Of a DNA stretch of 61,984 nucleotides, positions 35,263 through 43,889 are shown in pieces. Where the stretch lies: contig CAMCWV010000011.1 of NCBI GenBank assembly GCA_945882915.1, positions 1-61,984 of the forward strand, read 5' to 3'. Origin of the DNA: Waddlia chondrophila WSU 86-1044. Lineage in GTDB: Bacteria > Chlamydiota > Chlamydiia > Chlamydiales > CAMCWV01. How positions within the stretch are numbered: the first letter of the stretch is position 1; each line of letters starts with the position of its first letter. A program made the position numbers and the translations under genes. The notes below the pieces were generated by a model. It was not told where the DNA came from, searched no databases, and saw nothing but the letters and a program-made list of their open reading frames with translations.

Positions 35263-36650
35263 CAGAAAAAAAGCCGAAAGGCAATTACTCTGTATCTGCC
35301 ACTGACGCAGTTTCTGTTTGAGCAGAATGTGTACGCTCTGCTTGATTGCCAGGCTGGTTAGCAGGCTGGTTAGCAGACTGGTTAGCAGCCTGGTTAGCAG
35401 GCTGAGATCCAGCTTGCATTCCAGTTTGAGTTCCGGCCTGTGTTGTTGGCTGAGATGACGGCTGAGCGTTAGCTGCTGCAGGAGCTGCTGGCGCTGCTGC
35501 TTTTGAGGCTTGAGCTGCAGATTGAGCCGCTTCAGGAGTTGCTGGGGCTCCCTTCTTGTCAGCTTGGGCTCCCTTCTTGTCAGCTGCTGGAGTTGCGTTC
35601 GCTTTCTTTTCAGCTGAAGAGGCTTCTGTAGCGCCCGCTTTAAGTGCGGCTGCCTTTGACTCCTCTTTTGACTCTTCTTTTGAGTCTTGTCTACCGCAAG
35701 CAAATGTCAATGCACCAACGCTTAATAAACATAATGCTAAACGAGTGATCTGTCCTAGACGGCTCATAAATACCTCCGAGTATCGATTGAATGAAAAAAC
35801 TTACAATGAATTAAAAATAGGCACATTTGCGTTCCTAACAAAGTAGCAAGAAAAAATCAATGCTGTTTTGTAAAAAACTGACTGAAATCACGCAGGCGAA
35901 GTAAACGACAGCACCATAATGCTAATACCATTGAAGGTCATATGTAGCCCCACAGGCGCCCAAAGAGACTGTTTTTTCTCATAAAGAAAGCCAAGAACAG
36001 CTCCTAAAAAAAACAGCGGAATTAAAAGCTCTATATTGCTCCAACCCTGACTCAGGGAAAAATGACAGAGAGCAAATACCAATGCCGTCAACAAAATAGC
36101 CCAAAGCCTCTTTAAACGCCTCAGCAACCAGTTTTGGAGCAGCCCCCGAAAGAGAACCTCTTCCATTACAGGTACGAGCGCGACCATTGCGACCACCATC
36201 ATCTTAAAAAGGAGAGGATAGCCCTGAACGCTCCTCAAGTACTGCACTGCTACCTGCTCAATTCCAGGAACATGAATAAAGTAATGGAGAGACAAAGAAA
36301 CTGCCAGAGCAATTAATGTAACACAAGGAAAGGTAATGAGCCACGCTAAAACCCCAAAAGAAAAGTCTTTTAACCCCCGCTGAAAGAGCCGCTTAGAAGG
36401 CTTAGTCAATCGCCAAAAAACATACTCCACCTTCTCCCTTCCCAAAAACCAAAAATAACAACTCAGAGCAAGCCCAGTGCAAGTAATAGCAAAAAGAGTA
36501 ACCCACCCCCTCACCTGCGGCGAATAGGGATGGTGCAACGGCTCAAAAGCTACCCCACCAAAGAGCCTGGCAGCCTCACACAAAAGCTGCACAAACAGCC
36601 CCGTCCCCAAATAGACCAAGAAGGCAAAGGCGATGTCAATAAAGCGTATG
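35263..36650. repeat. segmental duplication, copy 2 (intact genes)
   Basis: This is the direct repeat partner of 33270-34567. It contains an intact lipoprotein gene and an intact CPBP protease gene in the same order and strand. High identity in the non-coding spacer (about 33722-33840 versus 35768-35887) shows the duplication is recent. Confidence 0.85.
35285..35767 (-). CDS. low-complexity lipoprotein, copy 2
   Basis: This 160-residue paralogue of the protein at 33305 has an identical signal peptide and lipobox (LTFAC, Cys24). The mature part is longer: extra SKEE units, a duplicated DKKGA stretch and five ANQ-type tetrapeptides (PANQ, AANQ, SANQ, PANQ, PGNQ). The 12-base DNA repeat behind them (consensus CTGGTTAGCAGG) allows copy-number change without frame loss. 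No domain is recognised. The terminator at 35231 follows it. The CPBP gene lies 120 bases upstream on the same strand. Confidence 0.78.
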   Translation of the reverse strand: MSRLGQITRLALCLLSVGALTFACGRQDSKEESKEESKAAALKAGATEASSAEKKANATPAADKKGAQADKKGAPATPEAAQSAAQASKAAAPAAPAAANAQPSSQPTTQAGTQTGMQAGSQPANQAANQSANQPANQPGNQAERTHSAQTETASVADTE

Positions 36651-36778
36651 GAAAAAGATGACGAAGGAGATGAAGGTAGAAATGGGCTTCGCCCTACTAA
36701 TGGACGATGTGGACGACCAGAGCTTTCGCTCTGCTTATGGACCAAATGAACAACTAATGGACAAAAGTAACCTCTCAT
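35888..36778 (-). CDS. CPBP-family intramembrane metalloprotease
   Basis: This 296-residue multi-pass protein carries the CPBP (Abi/CAAX-like) signature: EEVLFRGLLQNW (the EExxxR motif) on one helix, LVFALCHFS (FxxxH) on the next, and a final helix with GFLYEKKQSLWAP. About seven membrane segments are visible from residue 50 on. Related proteins cleave prenylated or bacteriocin-type substrates; the local substrate is unknown. The first ~45 residues are repeat-like and polar, so the true start could be later. The neighbouring lipoprotein and SET-domain genes were probably acquired or duplicated with it. Confidence 0.8.
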   Translation of the reverse strand: MRGYFCPLVVHLVHKQSESSGRPHRPLVGRSPFLPSSPSSSFSIRFIDIAFAFLVYLGTGLFVQLLCEAARLFGGVAFEPLHHPYSPQVRGWVTLFAITCTGLALSCYFWFLGREKVEYVFWRLTKPSKRLFQRGLKDFSFGVLAWLITFPCVTLIALAVSLSLHYFIHVPGIEQVAVQYLRSVQGYPLLFKMMVVAMVALVPVMEEVLFRGLLQNWLLRRLKRLWAILLTALVFALCHFSLSQGWSNIELLIPLFFLGAVLGFLYEKKQSLWAPVGLHMTFNGISIMVLSFTSPA

Positions 36779-36860
36779 AAGAAATTAATAGCAGACGTTG
36801 CAATTGTCCATAGTCTTTTGTCCATTTTTGTCTACCTTCTCCATGAGCAGCGCGAAGCCC

Positions 36861-36928
36861 GCGATCGTTCAGCCGCGGGAGTTTTCGCGCTAGCCCAAAT
36901 TTCCGTTTTCAGCTAAGCGGAGTATATA
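36861..36928. repeat. family A right half
   Basis: GCGATCGTTCAGCCGCGGGAG, the GCGCTAGC arm and the terminus TTCAGCTAAGCGGAGTATATA form the half of an inverted-orientation element, ending 8 bases before the next gene's stop codon. Confidence 0.8.
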
Positions 36929-36935
36929 CCCTACC

Positions 36936-37598
36936 TTATTGGTAGGTGCTTGCCATGGCTACGTAATGCTCAACGCGAGCGGCAACATCTTTAGCCAAAC
37001 GGGCATGTGCTACCCCTATCGGAGTCGAGAGGTAGCCAGGAGACCCCCAAGAAATCTCTGTATAATCAACAGAACGGGCGTTCTTAGAAATCAGGTGGTT
37101 GCTATGAACAATCTCCTGAAGAACAACGCGTGGTGTCGATTGGCGAAGATCAAGCACTTTTAAGCGCATTGTGATCATTAAAACGCTCTTAGGGGTTCCA
37201 GCGGTAGTGTAGAGGGGCTTAAGTTTCTGCCACTGATAAGGAACTTCTTTGTGATCCAAGATCTCCATAAGCACTACAAACTTGCTATCCCCAGCTTTTG
37301 CAATAGCGTCAGACTCGTTCTTTGGCGCTGCAGCCTCTAACTTCGTTGCAGATTCATTATCCGATGACGCTGCAATATATATTTTCCCATCCTGAATAAG
37401 GCGTTGTTTTACCCCAGCAGTCAGCTCCTTGCCAATTCCCCATGGACATTCAAAAGAAGAGCTGTTTGTCGCAGCCATAATAGCTACTTTAGAATTGACC
37501 TGTCCATTTTCCTGAACACGTGCCCCTTTAGGATGTCTCTCGCCACACCCCGCACCGAATAAAACAACACCGAAACAAACAATAAGACGTAACAACAT
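36936..37598 (-). CDS. lipoprotein of unknown function
   Basis: The ATG at 37598, with AGAGAGGA about 8 bases upstream, gives 220 residues: MLLRLIVCFGVVLFGAGC with the lipobox at FGAGC (Cys18), then a soluble alpha/beta-like body. Residues such as DSKFVVLMEILDHKE and MITMRLKVLDLRQSTPRV suggest a strand-rich domain like the CsgG/LpoB-type envelope lipoproteins, but I cannot assign it. A longer in-frame reading to 37643 has no signal-peptide start. Family A elements flank it on both sides. Confidence 0.72.
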   Translation of the reverse strand: MLLRLIVCFGVVLFGAGCGERHPKGARVQENGQVNSKVAIMAATNSSSFECPWGIGKELTAGVKQRLIQDGKIYIAASSDNESATKLEAAAPKNESDAIAKAGDSKFVVLMEILDHKEVPYQWQKLKPLYTTAGTPKSVLMITMRLKVLDLRQSTPRVVLQEIVHSNHLISKNARSVDYTEISWGSPGYLSTPIGVAHARLAKDVAARVEHYVAMASTYQ

Positions 37599-37644
37599 GA
37601 ATTTTTCCTCTCTAGTTCCAAACCGCCACATTATTTTTATCACA

Positions 37645-37830
37645 CCATTTTCAACTACGAGGAGTATATACTCCTCGTAGTTGAAAACGGGAATTTGGAC
37701 TAGCGCGAAAGCTCCCGCGGCTGAACGATCGCAAGTGCCCTAGTATTAGAAATACAAAGGGTACTTGCGATCGTTCAGCCCCGGGGCTTTGGCGCCGTTC
37801 AACTTCCCATTTTCAGCTACGAGGAGTATA
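37645..37830. repeat. family A solo end fused to a full forward copy
   Basis: A right terminus (TTTTCAACTACGAGGAGTATA, 37648-37668) abuts a complete forward element (37667-37830) and shares its TATA with it. The full copy has all four arms and the GAACGATCGCAAG..TACTTGCGATCGTTC core. Confidence 0.88.
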
Positions 37831-37913
37831 TACCAATCCATTTGATTCGTAAACGTTCTTTTCTATTTGACTTTTGGCCCCGATTTGGTACCGTTGACTG
37901 TCAGCATAATAAA

Positions 37914-38096
37914 TATACTCCTCGTAGCTGAAAATGGGAGCTTGGACGGCGCCAAAGCCCCGGGTCTGAACGATCGCAAGTGCCCTTTGTATTTCTAATA
38001 CTAAGGCACTTACGATCGTTCGGCCGCGGGAGCTTTCGCGCTAGCCCAAATTCCCATTTTCAGCTACGAGGAGTATATACTCCTCGTAGCTGAAAA
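37914..38096. repeat. family A full inverted copy with extra solo end
   Basis: A complete element in reverse orientation (GGCGCC arm first, GCTAGC arm last) ends at 38077 and shares its TATA with a solo left end (TATACTCCTCGTAGCTGAAAA, 38076-38096). Only about 83 bases separate it from the previous element, and its TIR-derived DNA continues to within 10 bases of the next start codon. Confidence 0.88.
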
Positions 38097-38105
38097 GGAT
38101 ACCTT

Positions 38106-38855
38106 ATGTGCGCTGCCTCTCCTTTACATGTTTACTGTCAAAGCCAGCCCTTGCTATTTCAATTTCTGCTTGCCGAGCTCTTCAGAGTTGACGAGGATAT
38201 TAAACAAATCCACAGCTTCCGCAGCACAATAAAACAAACTCTAGCAAAAGAGGCTCCTCCTTCTGAGATCAAAGAACTCCTTACAGGCTTGCATGTTGTC
38301 ATCGCAACAACAACAGGAACAGCTGGAGCGCATGAAGAGCATTTCCCCTGGTATGCACTAAGAGGAAGCCTTAACAAACTCAAACATTACGGACGTCTAT
38401 ACGCCCAACTAGCCATTGAAGGGAAGAAAGAGACTTCGGCGCTAAATATCTGCATTCACCAAGCCTTTCACACTGCTTTGCAAATAAAAGAAGAGACGCT
38501 CGCCCTTCGCCACGGTTTTGATCATTCGTCAGAGGTTCAACTTTCGGACTATACTCCTCTTTTCCTCCTTCTTGATAAAATCATTCTTCGCTTCGAAAAA
38601 TCGCTCTGCATTCTAGTCCCTCTTATAGTCTCTTATAAAGAGAATGAAAATGTCCTCTATTTTTTGTTAACAGAAGAGAAAAAGATCAACGCTCTATTTC
38701 ATGAGGGCTTCTTTATAGAGCTGTTGAACAAAATGTGCTCCTCTGGGATTGCAAAGGCCCAAAACACCCTTCTTAACAACTACTCAAAGCGCGGCTTTCA
38801 CCACATTGTAAGCTCCATTTCAAAAAAGCTCGACCAGCTAATAGGTGCTAAGTGA
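38106..38855 (+). CDS. unknown protein, first of an overlapping pair
   Basis: This 249-residue soluble, mostly helical protein has no signal peptide or membrane helix. AAAAGGA about 7 bases before the ATG is contributed partly by the end of the upstream family A element. Features seen: ELFRVDEDIKQIHSFRSTI near the start, LNICIHQAFHTALQIKEET in the middle, a long helical C-terminus ending HHIVSSISKKLDQLIGAK. It overlaps the following gene by 4 bases (ATGA), so the two are co-translated. I recognise no family. Confidence 0.6.
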   Translation: MCAASPLHVYCQSQPLLFQFLLAELFRVDEDIKQIHSFRSTIKQTLAKEAPPSEIKELLTGLHVVIATTTGTAGAHEEHFPWYALRGSLNKLKHYGRLYAQLAIEGKKETSALNICIHQAFHTALQIKEETLALRHGFDHSSEVQLSDYTPLFLLLDKIILRFEKSLCILVPLIVSYKENENVLYFLLTEEKKINALFHEGFFIELLNKMCSSGIAKAQNTLLNNYSKRGFHHIVSSISKKLDQLIGAK

Positions 38856-39739
38856 TGAGCGCTACTTTAAATGACCTTCAAGCGCTTATAAAGCTGACCA
38901 AAGAGTACACTGAGCACTCCCTTCACAACACCAAATGGGTCACCGTAGGAGCCCAAGACTACCTGTTCTACCAAAGTCTGTGCCAAGGTCTAAATCAGTC
39001 ACCTCCAGCAGCAAGACCGACAGGGCGCCCTCCAGGGGGCTCTCCGGAGCGTCAATTAGAACGCCCCTCTTTAAATACTACCAAAGAAGCGCCAGCACAG
39101 TTGCAACCCACTGCAACACAGACTACTTTCTCATTAACAAAAACCCCACTTTTAAAAGCAGCCCTTGCAAAGCAACACTCAAGACCCCCAAAAACCCTTA
39201 CCCCTCCTGAAAACCTCTCAAAACCAGAAGCTCCCAGCCATAAAGAAAAACACGCTCACTTTATCCTTCAGAAGGTCACCCCTACCATTTCAGATTCTTT
39301 GGATGACATCAAAAAAGTTCTGCTAGAAACCTCTCCTCTGTTGACTTTGCATGACGAAGTCCCCGATGTCACCTCGCCAGAGGTGCTCGTCCTCTCCTTT
39401 AACGAACAGCTTCCCCTTCTGACTTTTCTAGAAAAAGTAACAGCTGCCATTTCCGACCAACTCGCCTCTGCACGGCTGCATCATTCCAAAGAGCCCTTTA
39501 ACACCTCTCCGAGGCTAAAACTGATCATTGCTGAAGAGCGTTCTTTGCGCGCCCACCCCAAATTATCAGATCAGATATATCACAATTCAGAAGAAGAGGG
39601 CAATTGGGATGGTAGTTTAACCTTTTTAGGAAAAACGCCCCTTCTACTCCTTGAGAATTTAGAGCGTTACATCGAAGAGCCCAAGCTCAAAGCTCTGTTA
39701 TGGAAAACTCTCCGCGGAAGGCTCTCACCAAAAAAATAA
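38852..39739 (+). CDS. unknown Pro/Thr-rich protein, second of an overlapping pair
   Basis: A 295-residue protein. The N-terminal ~50 residues are ordered (LQALIKLTKEYTEHSLHNTKW), then a Pro/Thr/Lys-rich disordered region (about 50-135), then a C-terminal domain (about 140-295) with LLTLHDEVPDVTSPEVLVLS and LLLLENLERYIEEPKLKALLW. The order suggests a partner or adaptor of the preceding protein. It lies 238 bases upstream of priA on the same strand, possibly a shared operon, although a family H repeat intervenes. The function is unknown. A short replication- or secretion-related partner role is speculation. Confidence 0.6.
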   Translation: MMSATLNDLQALIKLTKEYTEHSLHNTKWVTVGAQDYLFYQSLCQGLNQSPPAARPTGRPPGGSPERQLERPSLNTTKEAPAQLQPTATQTTFSLTKTPLLKAALAKQHSRPPKTLTPPENLSKPEAPSHKEKHAHFILQKVTPTISDSLDDIKKVLLETSPLLTLHDEVPDVTSPEVLVLSFNEQLPLLTFLEKVTAAISDQLASARLHHSKEPFNTSPRLKLIIAEERSLRAHPKLSDQIYHNSEEEGNWDGSLTFLGKTPLLLLENLERYIEEPKLKALLWKTLRGRLSPKK

Positions 39740-39777
39740 GCCCAGACCGGGACGGTCTGGTTACCTTCATACTGAAC

Positions 39778-39849
39778 AGGGGTTCTCGTGCTTCACACTT
39801 CACCACCTGGCTAAGTCCAGACGTCTCTCTGGGACATCTTAAATATTCC
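39778..39849. repeat. family H repeat, copy 1
   Basis: AGGGGTTCTCGTGCTTCACAC..GGCTAAGTCCAGACGTCTCTC..GGGACATCTTAAATATT matches the reverse complement of 50571-50650. Bases 39850-39977 contain CTTTGCGCCTTTCC, typical of the family K flank, and nothing else. Confidence 0.75.
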
Positions 39850-39977
39850 ACTCCATTTCTCTTATTCTCCTCTGTGTTCTCTGTGTTCCAAAAAAACCCA
39901 TTATCCTGTTTTTCTTTGCGCCTTTCCTCCTTTGAGTTAAACTGCGTGGCTACGATAAAATAAGAATAAACATCCCA

Positions 39978-42218
39978 ATGACCTCATCTCCATTTATAAA
40001 ATACGCTTCAGTTATTCTAGATGTCGCCATTGACAAGACGCTCGACTATGGCATCACAGAAGCCCAACTCCCCCTGCTCACACGTGGCATGCGCATTTCT
40101 GTTCCTGTGCGCGGAAGGTTGACTCGCGGCTATATTGCAGAGATCAAAGATACACCTGCAGTTGCTAGAGTCCAGCCCATTGCAGAGATTCTATCTGCAC
40201 ACGAACTCATCACAACCGACCTTTTTGAGCTTGCTCTGTGGATCGCAAAGTACTACCACACACCCTTGCGCTCGGTCTTTAAGACGATGCTCCCTGGGAT
40301 CGTACGGCAAGATGGCAAGGCCAAAGAGCAGCTCTTTGTCATGCGCGGAAAAACACGTGAGCAGCTCTGCGAAATCTGTGAGAGTTTGCGTCAAAAAGAC
40401 TCTGCTCAGGCTGATGTTTTAGATGTCATGCTCAAAGTTAAAACAGGGATTCTCCTCTCCGAGCTACTGGAGCTTGCAGACGTCTCACGCAGCCCCGTTA
40501 ACACCCTTGCCAAAAAGGGGTATCTAGTCCTCGAGAACATGCGAATCGACAGATCACCCCTCATCAACGAGCAGTACTTCCAAACAGAGGCAAAAAAACT
40601 TAATCCAGCGCAAGAGAGCGCCCTCAAAAAGATAGTCACCACGCTTGATGAAAAGCGCTTTGAAACACACCTTCTTTACGGAGTTACAGGAAGCGGCAAA
40701 ACAGAAGTTTACCTTCAAGCAATCGACAATGCCTTAAAAGCCGGGAAAGGGACGATTATGCTCGTCCCCGAGATCTCCCTCACCCCACAAACCATCGAGC
40801 GCTTTCGGAGTCGCTTCGAAGGGCAGATTGCCGTTTTGCATTGTAGACTAAGCCTTGGCGAGCGATTCGATGAGTGGCACCGGATCTACCGTGGCGATGC
40901 AAAAATCATTATTGGCGCCCGTTCGGCCGTCTTTAGCCCCGTGCTTAATCTTGGGCTGATTATTGTCGATGAAGAGCACGAGCAGAGCTATAAACAAAAC
41001 GACACTGAGCCCTGCTACCACGCGCGTGACGTTGCCGTTATGCGCGCAAAGATGGCTTCCTGCGCTGTTATCTTAGGAAGCGCTACTCCTTGCCTAGAGA
41101 GCTTCTATAACACAATCCTTGGCAAATACACATTAAGCACCCTTCACGAACGTGCAGATGCGGCAAACATGCCCTCTGTAACTATTGTCGATATGAAAAA
41201 GGAGTTCGAAAAAGCAAAAGGATACACCTCTTTTTCAGAGGCACTTCTTTCTCAGCTGGACAAACGGCACTCTAAAGGAGAACAGTCCATTCTCTTCCTA
41301 AATAGGCGCGGCTACCACACAACGCACCTCTGCAGCGACTGCCAAGAGGTCTCTAAGTGCACCCAATGTGACACCGCCCTCACCTTCCATAAAGGGGCAA
41401 ATATCCTTGCTTGCCACCTCTGCGGCTATACCCTCTCTCCTCCGCCACGGCAATGCTCCCACTGCGGCGGCGAGACGCTGAAATTCCGAGGCGTTGGAAC
41501 CGAGCAAATTGAAAAGGCGCTGCACGCTGTGCTCCCCAGCATCAGAACAACACGCATTGATGGAGACACAACGCGCCATAAAGGAAGCCACGAACGGCTC
41601 TTCCGCGACTTCCGCACTGGGAAATCTGACGTACTTATCGGGACTCAAATGATCGCAAAAGGGCTCCACTTCCCAAACGTCACGCTTGTCGGAATCCTCA
41701 ATAGTGACAACAGCCTCAACATCCCCGACTTCAGAGCCTCTGAACAGGTCTTTCAGCTCATTACACAAGTCGCTGGCAGGTCAGGACGGGGTGAAATTCA
41801 CGGAGAGGTGATCATTCAAACAGCCATGCCAGAGAACGCCACCATCCTTTACGCTTCTCAGCAAAACTTTTTAGGTTTCTACGAAGAAGAAATCGCCATT
41901 CGAAGTGCTTTTAACTATCCCCCCTACACCCACATGGTCAAGCTCACCTTTAGTGGAGAGAATCACCAGAAAACCATTGACATTGCCACCCACTTTCACC
42001 AATCCCTCCGCCCTCGGATCCCTGAGCCCTATCAGCTGCACCCCTTAGCTCCCTCAGGTCATGCCAAAATCAAAAATCGCCACCGCCTGCAGTTCATTAT
42101 TCGTGGGCCAAGCGTTTACTTTATCAACCGCCAAGTCGAGGCTATCCAGCAGGGCATTCACCTCCCCTCAGGGATCCATTTGAACGTTGATGTTGACCCA
42201 CTCTCTACTTTCTTCTAA
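39978..42218 (+). CDS. priA: primosomal replication helicase PriA
   Basis: This 746-residue restart helicase begins MTSSPFIKYASVILDVAIDK (PriA N-terminal DNA-binding domain). It has Walker A GVTGSGKTEVYL (about 234-245), DEEH (about 332-335), helicase motifs GSATPCLES and VAGRSGRGEIHG, and two zinc-binding cysteine clusters (about 449-497: CSDCQEVSKCTQC, CHLCGY, CSHCGG). It reloads the replisome at stalled forks. Orthologue CT778. The start ATG has no strong Shine-Dalgarno. A 12-bp-arm hairpin follows the stop. Confidence 0.95.
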   Translation: MTSSPFIKYASVILDVAIDKTLDYGITEAQLPLLTRGMRISVPVRGRLTRGYIAEIKDTPAVARVQPIAEILSAHELITTDLFELALWIAKYYHTPLRSVFKTMLPGIVRQDGKAKEQLFVMRGKTREQLCEICESLRQKDSAQADVLDVMLKVKTGILLSELLELADVSRSPVNTLAKKGYLVLENMRIDRSPLINEQYFQTEAKKLNPAQESALKKIVTTLDEKRFETHLLYGVTGSGKTEVYLQAIDNALKAGKGTIMLVPEISLTPQTIERFRSRFEGQIAVLHCRLSLGERFDEWHRIYRGDAKIIIGARSAVFSPVLNLGLIIVDEEHEQSYKQNDTEPCYHARDVAVMRAKMASCAVILGSATPCLESFYNTILGKYTLSTLHERADAANMPSVTIVDMKKEFEKAKGYTSFSEALLSQLDKRHSKGEQSILFLNRRGYHTTHLCSDCQEVSKCTQCDTALTFHKGANILACHLCGYTLSPPPRQCSHCGGETLKFRGVGTEQIEKALHAVLPSIRTTRIDGDTTRHKGSHERLFRDFRTGKSDVLIGTQMIAKGLHFPNVTLVGILNSDNSLNIPDFRASEQVFQLITQVAGRSGRGEIHGEVIIQTAMPENATILYASQQNFLGFYEEEIAIRSAFNYPPYTHMVKLTFSGENHQKTIDIATHFHQSLRPRIPEPYQLHPLAPSGHAKIKNRHRLQFIIRGPSVYFINRQVEAIQQGIHLPSGIHLNVDVDPLSTFF

Positions 42219-42243
42219 GGAAAAGCGCAAAAGATCTGGAATT

Positions 42244-42275
42244 ATTAATCGGGCACGGGCACGCGCCCGATTAAT
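42244..42275. terminator. hairpin downstream of priA
   Basis: ATTAATCGGGC / GCCCGATTAAT, perfect 11-base arms around ACGGGCACGC. It has no U-run on either side, so it may be a weak terminator or a repeat remnant. Confidence 0.4.
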
Positions 42276-42352
42276 TCTCAATCATTAGAGGAGCTCTGCT
42301 TGCTTGTGGAATAAAAACGTGGAGTAGCGTAATAAGAAATAAACCGTTCTTT

Positions 42353-42546
42353 TTTTGTATTTTCTCTCACGTTCTCTCACGCCTCTGTGTTTCAAAAAAA
42401 CTGGTATTAATATTTTTGAAACAAAGAGAGAAATAGAGAGGGAGGAAAGCGGGCAATGCCACTTCAATCGTAAGGCCGCCAAAACACCCCTCTGTAAGCA
42501 TCAAATCTTTCTTGATAAATTACCCTGGTATGTGAACTGTTACCTT
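42353..42546. repeat. family F dispersed repeat, copy 2
   Basis: About 195 bases match 25724-25926 (both ends and the CAATGCCACTTCAATCGTAAGG middle). Internal inverted arm CTGTGTTTCA / GAAACAAAG is slightly degraded. The right end lies about 18 bases before the next start codon. Confidence 0.85.
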
Positions 42547-42563
42547 TTTTTTTAAGGACTCTT

Positions 42564-43616
42564 ATGCGAAAAATCTTGTTTCTTTGCACCGTAGCTCTCT
42601 TACTTCTTACTTCTAGCTGCGGCAATAAAATGGAAAAGGAGGCCATCTTAACCCAAGACGCCCTTGACCAAGCAGACATGCTCGTTGGGCGCCGCGAATT
42701 CAAAAAGGCCGAAGAGCTCTGCCAGCAAACAATCGGAAGCCTTACTCCGCTAATCAAAGCAAACCCTAACAAAGCGATCTTCCGCCTGCTGCGCGCCCGG
42801 GCCAATATTACCCTTTTCATCGCCAATAACATTGTAGTCATAGAAAAAACTAAACTCCTCCCCAAAAGCCTAGTTCCGCTGCCCTCAATGAAAGATTACC
42901 TTCTCTATGACCCTTACATCGTAAGCGCAAGAGAAGATGTCCAGGCGGTTTTCTCAAACAAAGAGCCCCTTTCTCACGAGCAAAATGCGGCTGCTCACGC
43001 CAGCATGGGCGACATCCTCCGCCTCAACAAAGACACTGCAAAAGAGGCTTCAAAAGAGTACGCGCTCGCAGCGCTTGCTTACTCAGATTGGATTGCTGAG
43101 CTTAAAGAAAAACAAGGAAAGACCGCCTCTGAACAGTTCAATATCTCAAGGCTAAAAGGGCAAATCCACCGCATTCAACTTGCTGAAGCTGAAACGGATA
43201 TGATTGCAGAAGATTGGACCGCTTCTTTGGCTGTTCTAGAAAAAATTATGGCCGGTTCAGACTTAAAATATTTCACTGTCCAGTTTAACCTTCTTGAAAA
43301 CAGCCTTGTAGAAATAGAAAGAAAAGTCCACAGAGCTTCCAGACCAAAAAGTGAGGGCGGCGCTCTAGATGTTAAAAATGAAGATGTGGCTTATATCCCC
43401 ACCTATCAAGCCGCTTACCTACAAACACAAATTGAACTTGCCAATGTCAAAAACAACCTCATCTACAGAATCATTTGTTACTACCAATTAGGCCAAAAAG
43501 ACTCTTTGGCTGAAGCGTGCAAAATCCTAACCGATTACTACCCAGACATCGAAAGCAAGCTCATGGACTTACTTGACCCCGAATCACAGAAAAACCAGAC
43601 AGGAAAAAAGAAATAG
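42564..43616 (+). CDS. TPR-like lipoprotein
   Basis: The protein has 350 residues. MRKILFLCTVALLLLTSSC is a lipoprotein signal with lipobox LTSSC (Cys19). The mature part is all helical with TPR-like pairs (ADMLVGRREFKKAEELCQQT, HASMGDILRLNKDTAKEASK, MIAEDWTASLAVLEKIM) and a Lys-rich tail. It lies between priA and lysS, the position of CT779, and is probably its divergent orthologue. A partner-binding scaffold on the periplasmic face is inferred. AAGGA lies eight bases before the ATG. Confidence 0.78.
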   Translation: MRKILFLCTVALLLLTSSCGNKMEKEAILTQDALDQADMLVGRREFKKAEELCQQTIGSLTPLIKANPNKAIFRLLRARANITLFIANNIVVIEKTKLLPKSLVPLPSMKDYLLYDPYIVSAREDVQAVFSNKEPLSHEQNAAAHASMGDILRLNKDTAKEASKEYALAALAYSDWIAELKEKQGKTASEQFNISRLKGQIHRIQLAEAETDMIAEDWTASLAVLEKIMAGSDLKYFTVQFNLLENSLVEIERKVHRASRPKSEGGALDVKNEDVAYIPTYQAAYLQTQIELANVKNNLIYRIICYYQLGQKDSLAEACKILTDYYPDIESKLMDLLDPESQKNQTGKKK

Positions 43617-43617
43617 T

Positions 43618-43746
43618 ATGCTGAAAAGCTTCTTTCAGGCGGACGTTTCAATAAAACTTTTCGTCTTGTGTACAATCCTCTTCACACTCATGATTATCGG
43701 CTTGTCAGCTTATCCTTATTGGCGGCTAGTGGTGTGTCAATATTGA
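43618..43746 (+). CDS. small membrane ORF, possible remnant of a larger gene
   Basis: 42 codons start one base after the lipoprotein stop: MLKSFFQADVSIKLFVL and a hydrophobic helix (about 13-36). The last residues are read from the family J repeat. In C. trachomatis the CT779-CT781 interval holds a thioredoxin-like disulfide isomerase (CT780), which is absent here. This may be its N-terminal remnant or an unrelated small protein. No Shine-Dalgarno. Confidence 0.35.
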   Translation: MLKSFFQADVSIKLFVLCTILFTLMIIGLSAYPYWRLVVCQY

Positions 43747-43797
43747 AATTGCTTGTGTGCTAGTGCGAAAGCAGTTTGAATGTTGACAGACCACTAG
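43726..43797. repeat. family J inverted repeat
   Basis: Arms CTAGTGGTGTGTCAATATTG / CATTCAAAC..GACAGACCACTAG pair almost completely over about 30 bases around a TGTGTGCTAGTGCG centre. Short matches (CTAGTGGTCTATCAATA at 28097 and CAGACCACTAG at 58861) suggest more decayed copies. Confidence 0.65.
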
Positions 43798-43889
43798 ACT
43801 CAGTAAGAAGTGGGGCTCCCTCCTCAACGAGCGGAGCTCCCAACTCATTTAAAAGATTCCTAAAGAGACACCTATTTAAGAGACGCCCC

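Noticed and set aside
43776-43889. N-terminal extension of lysS
   Set aside because: It begins inside the J palindrome; the ATG at 43890 gives the family start.
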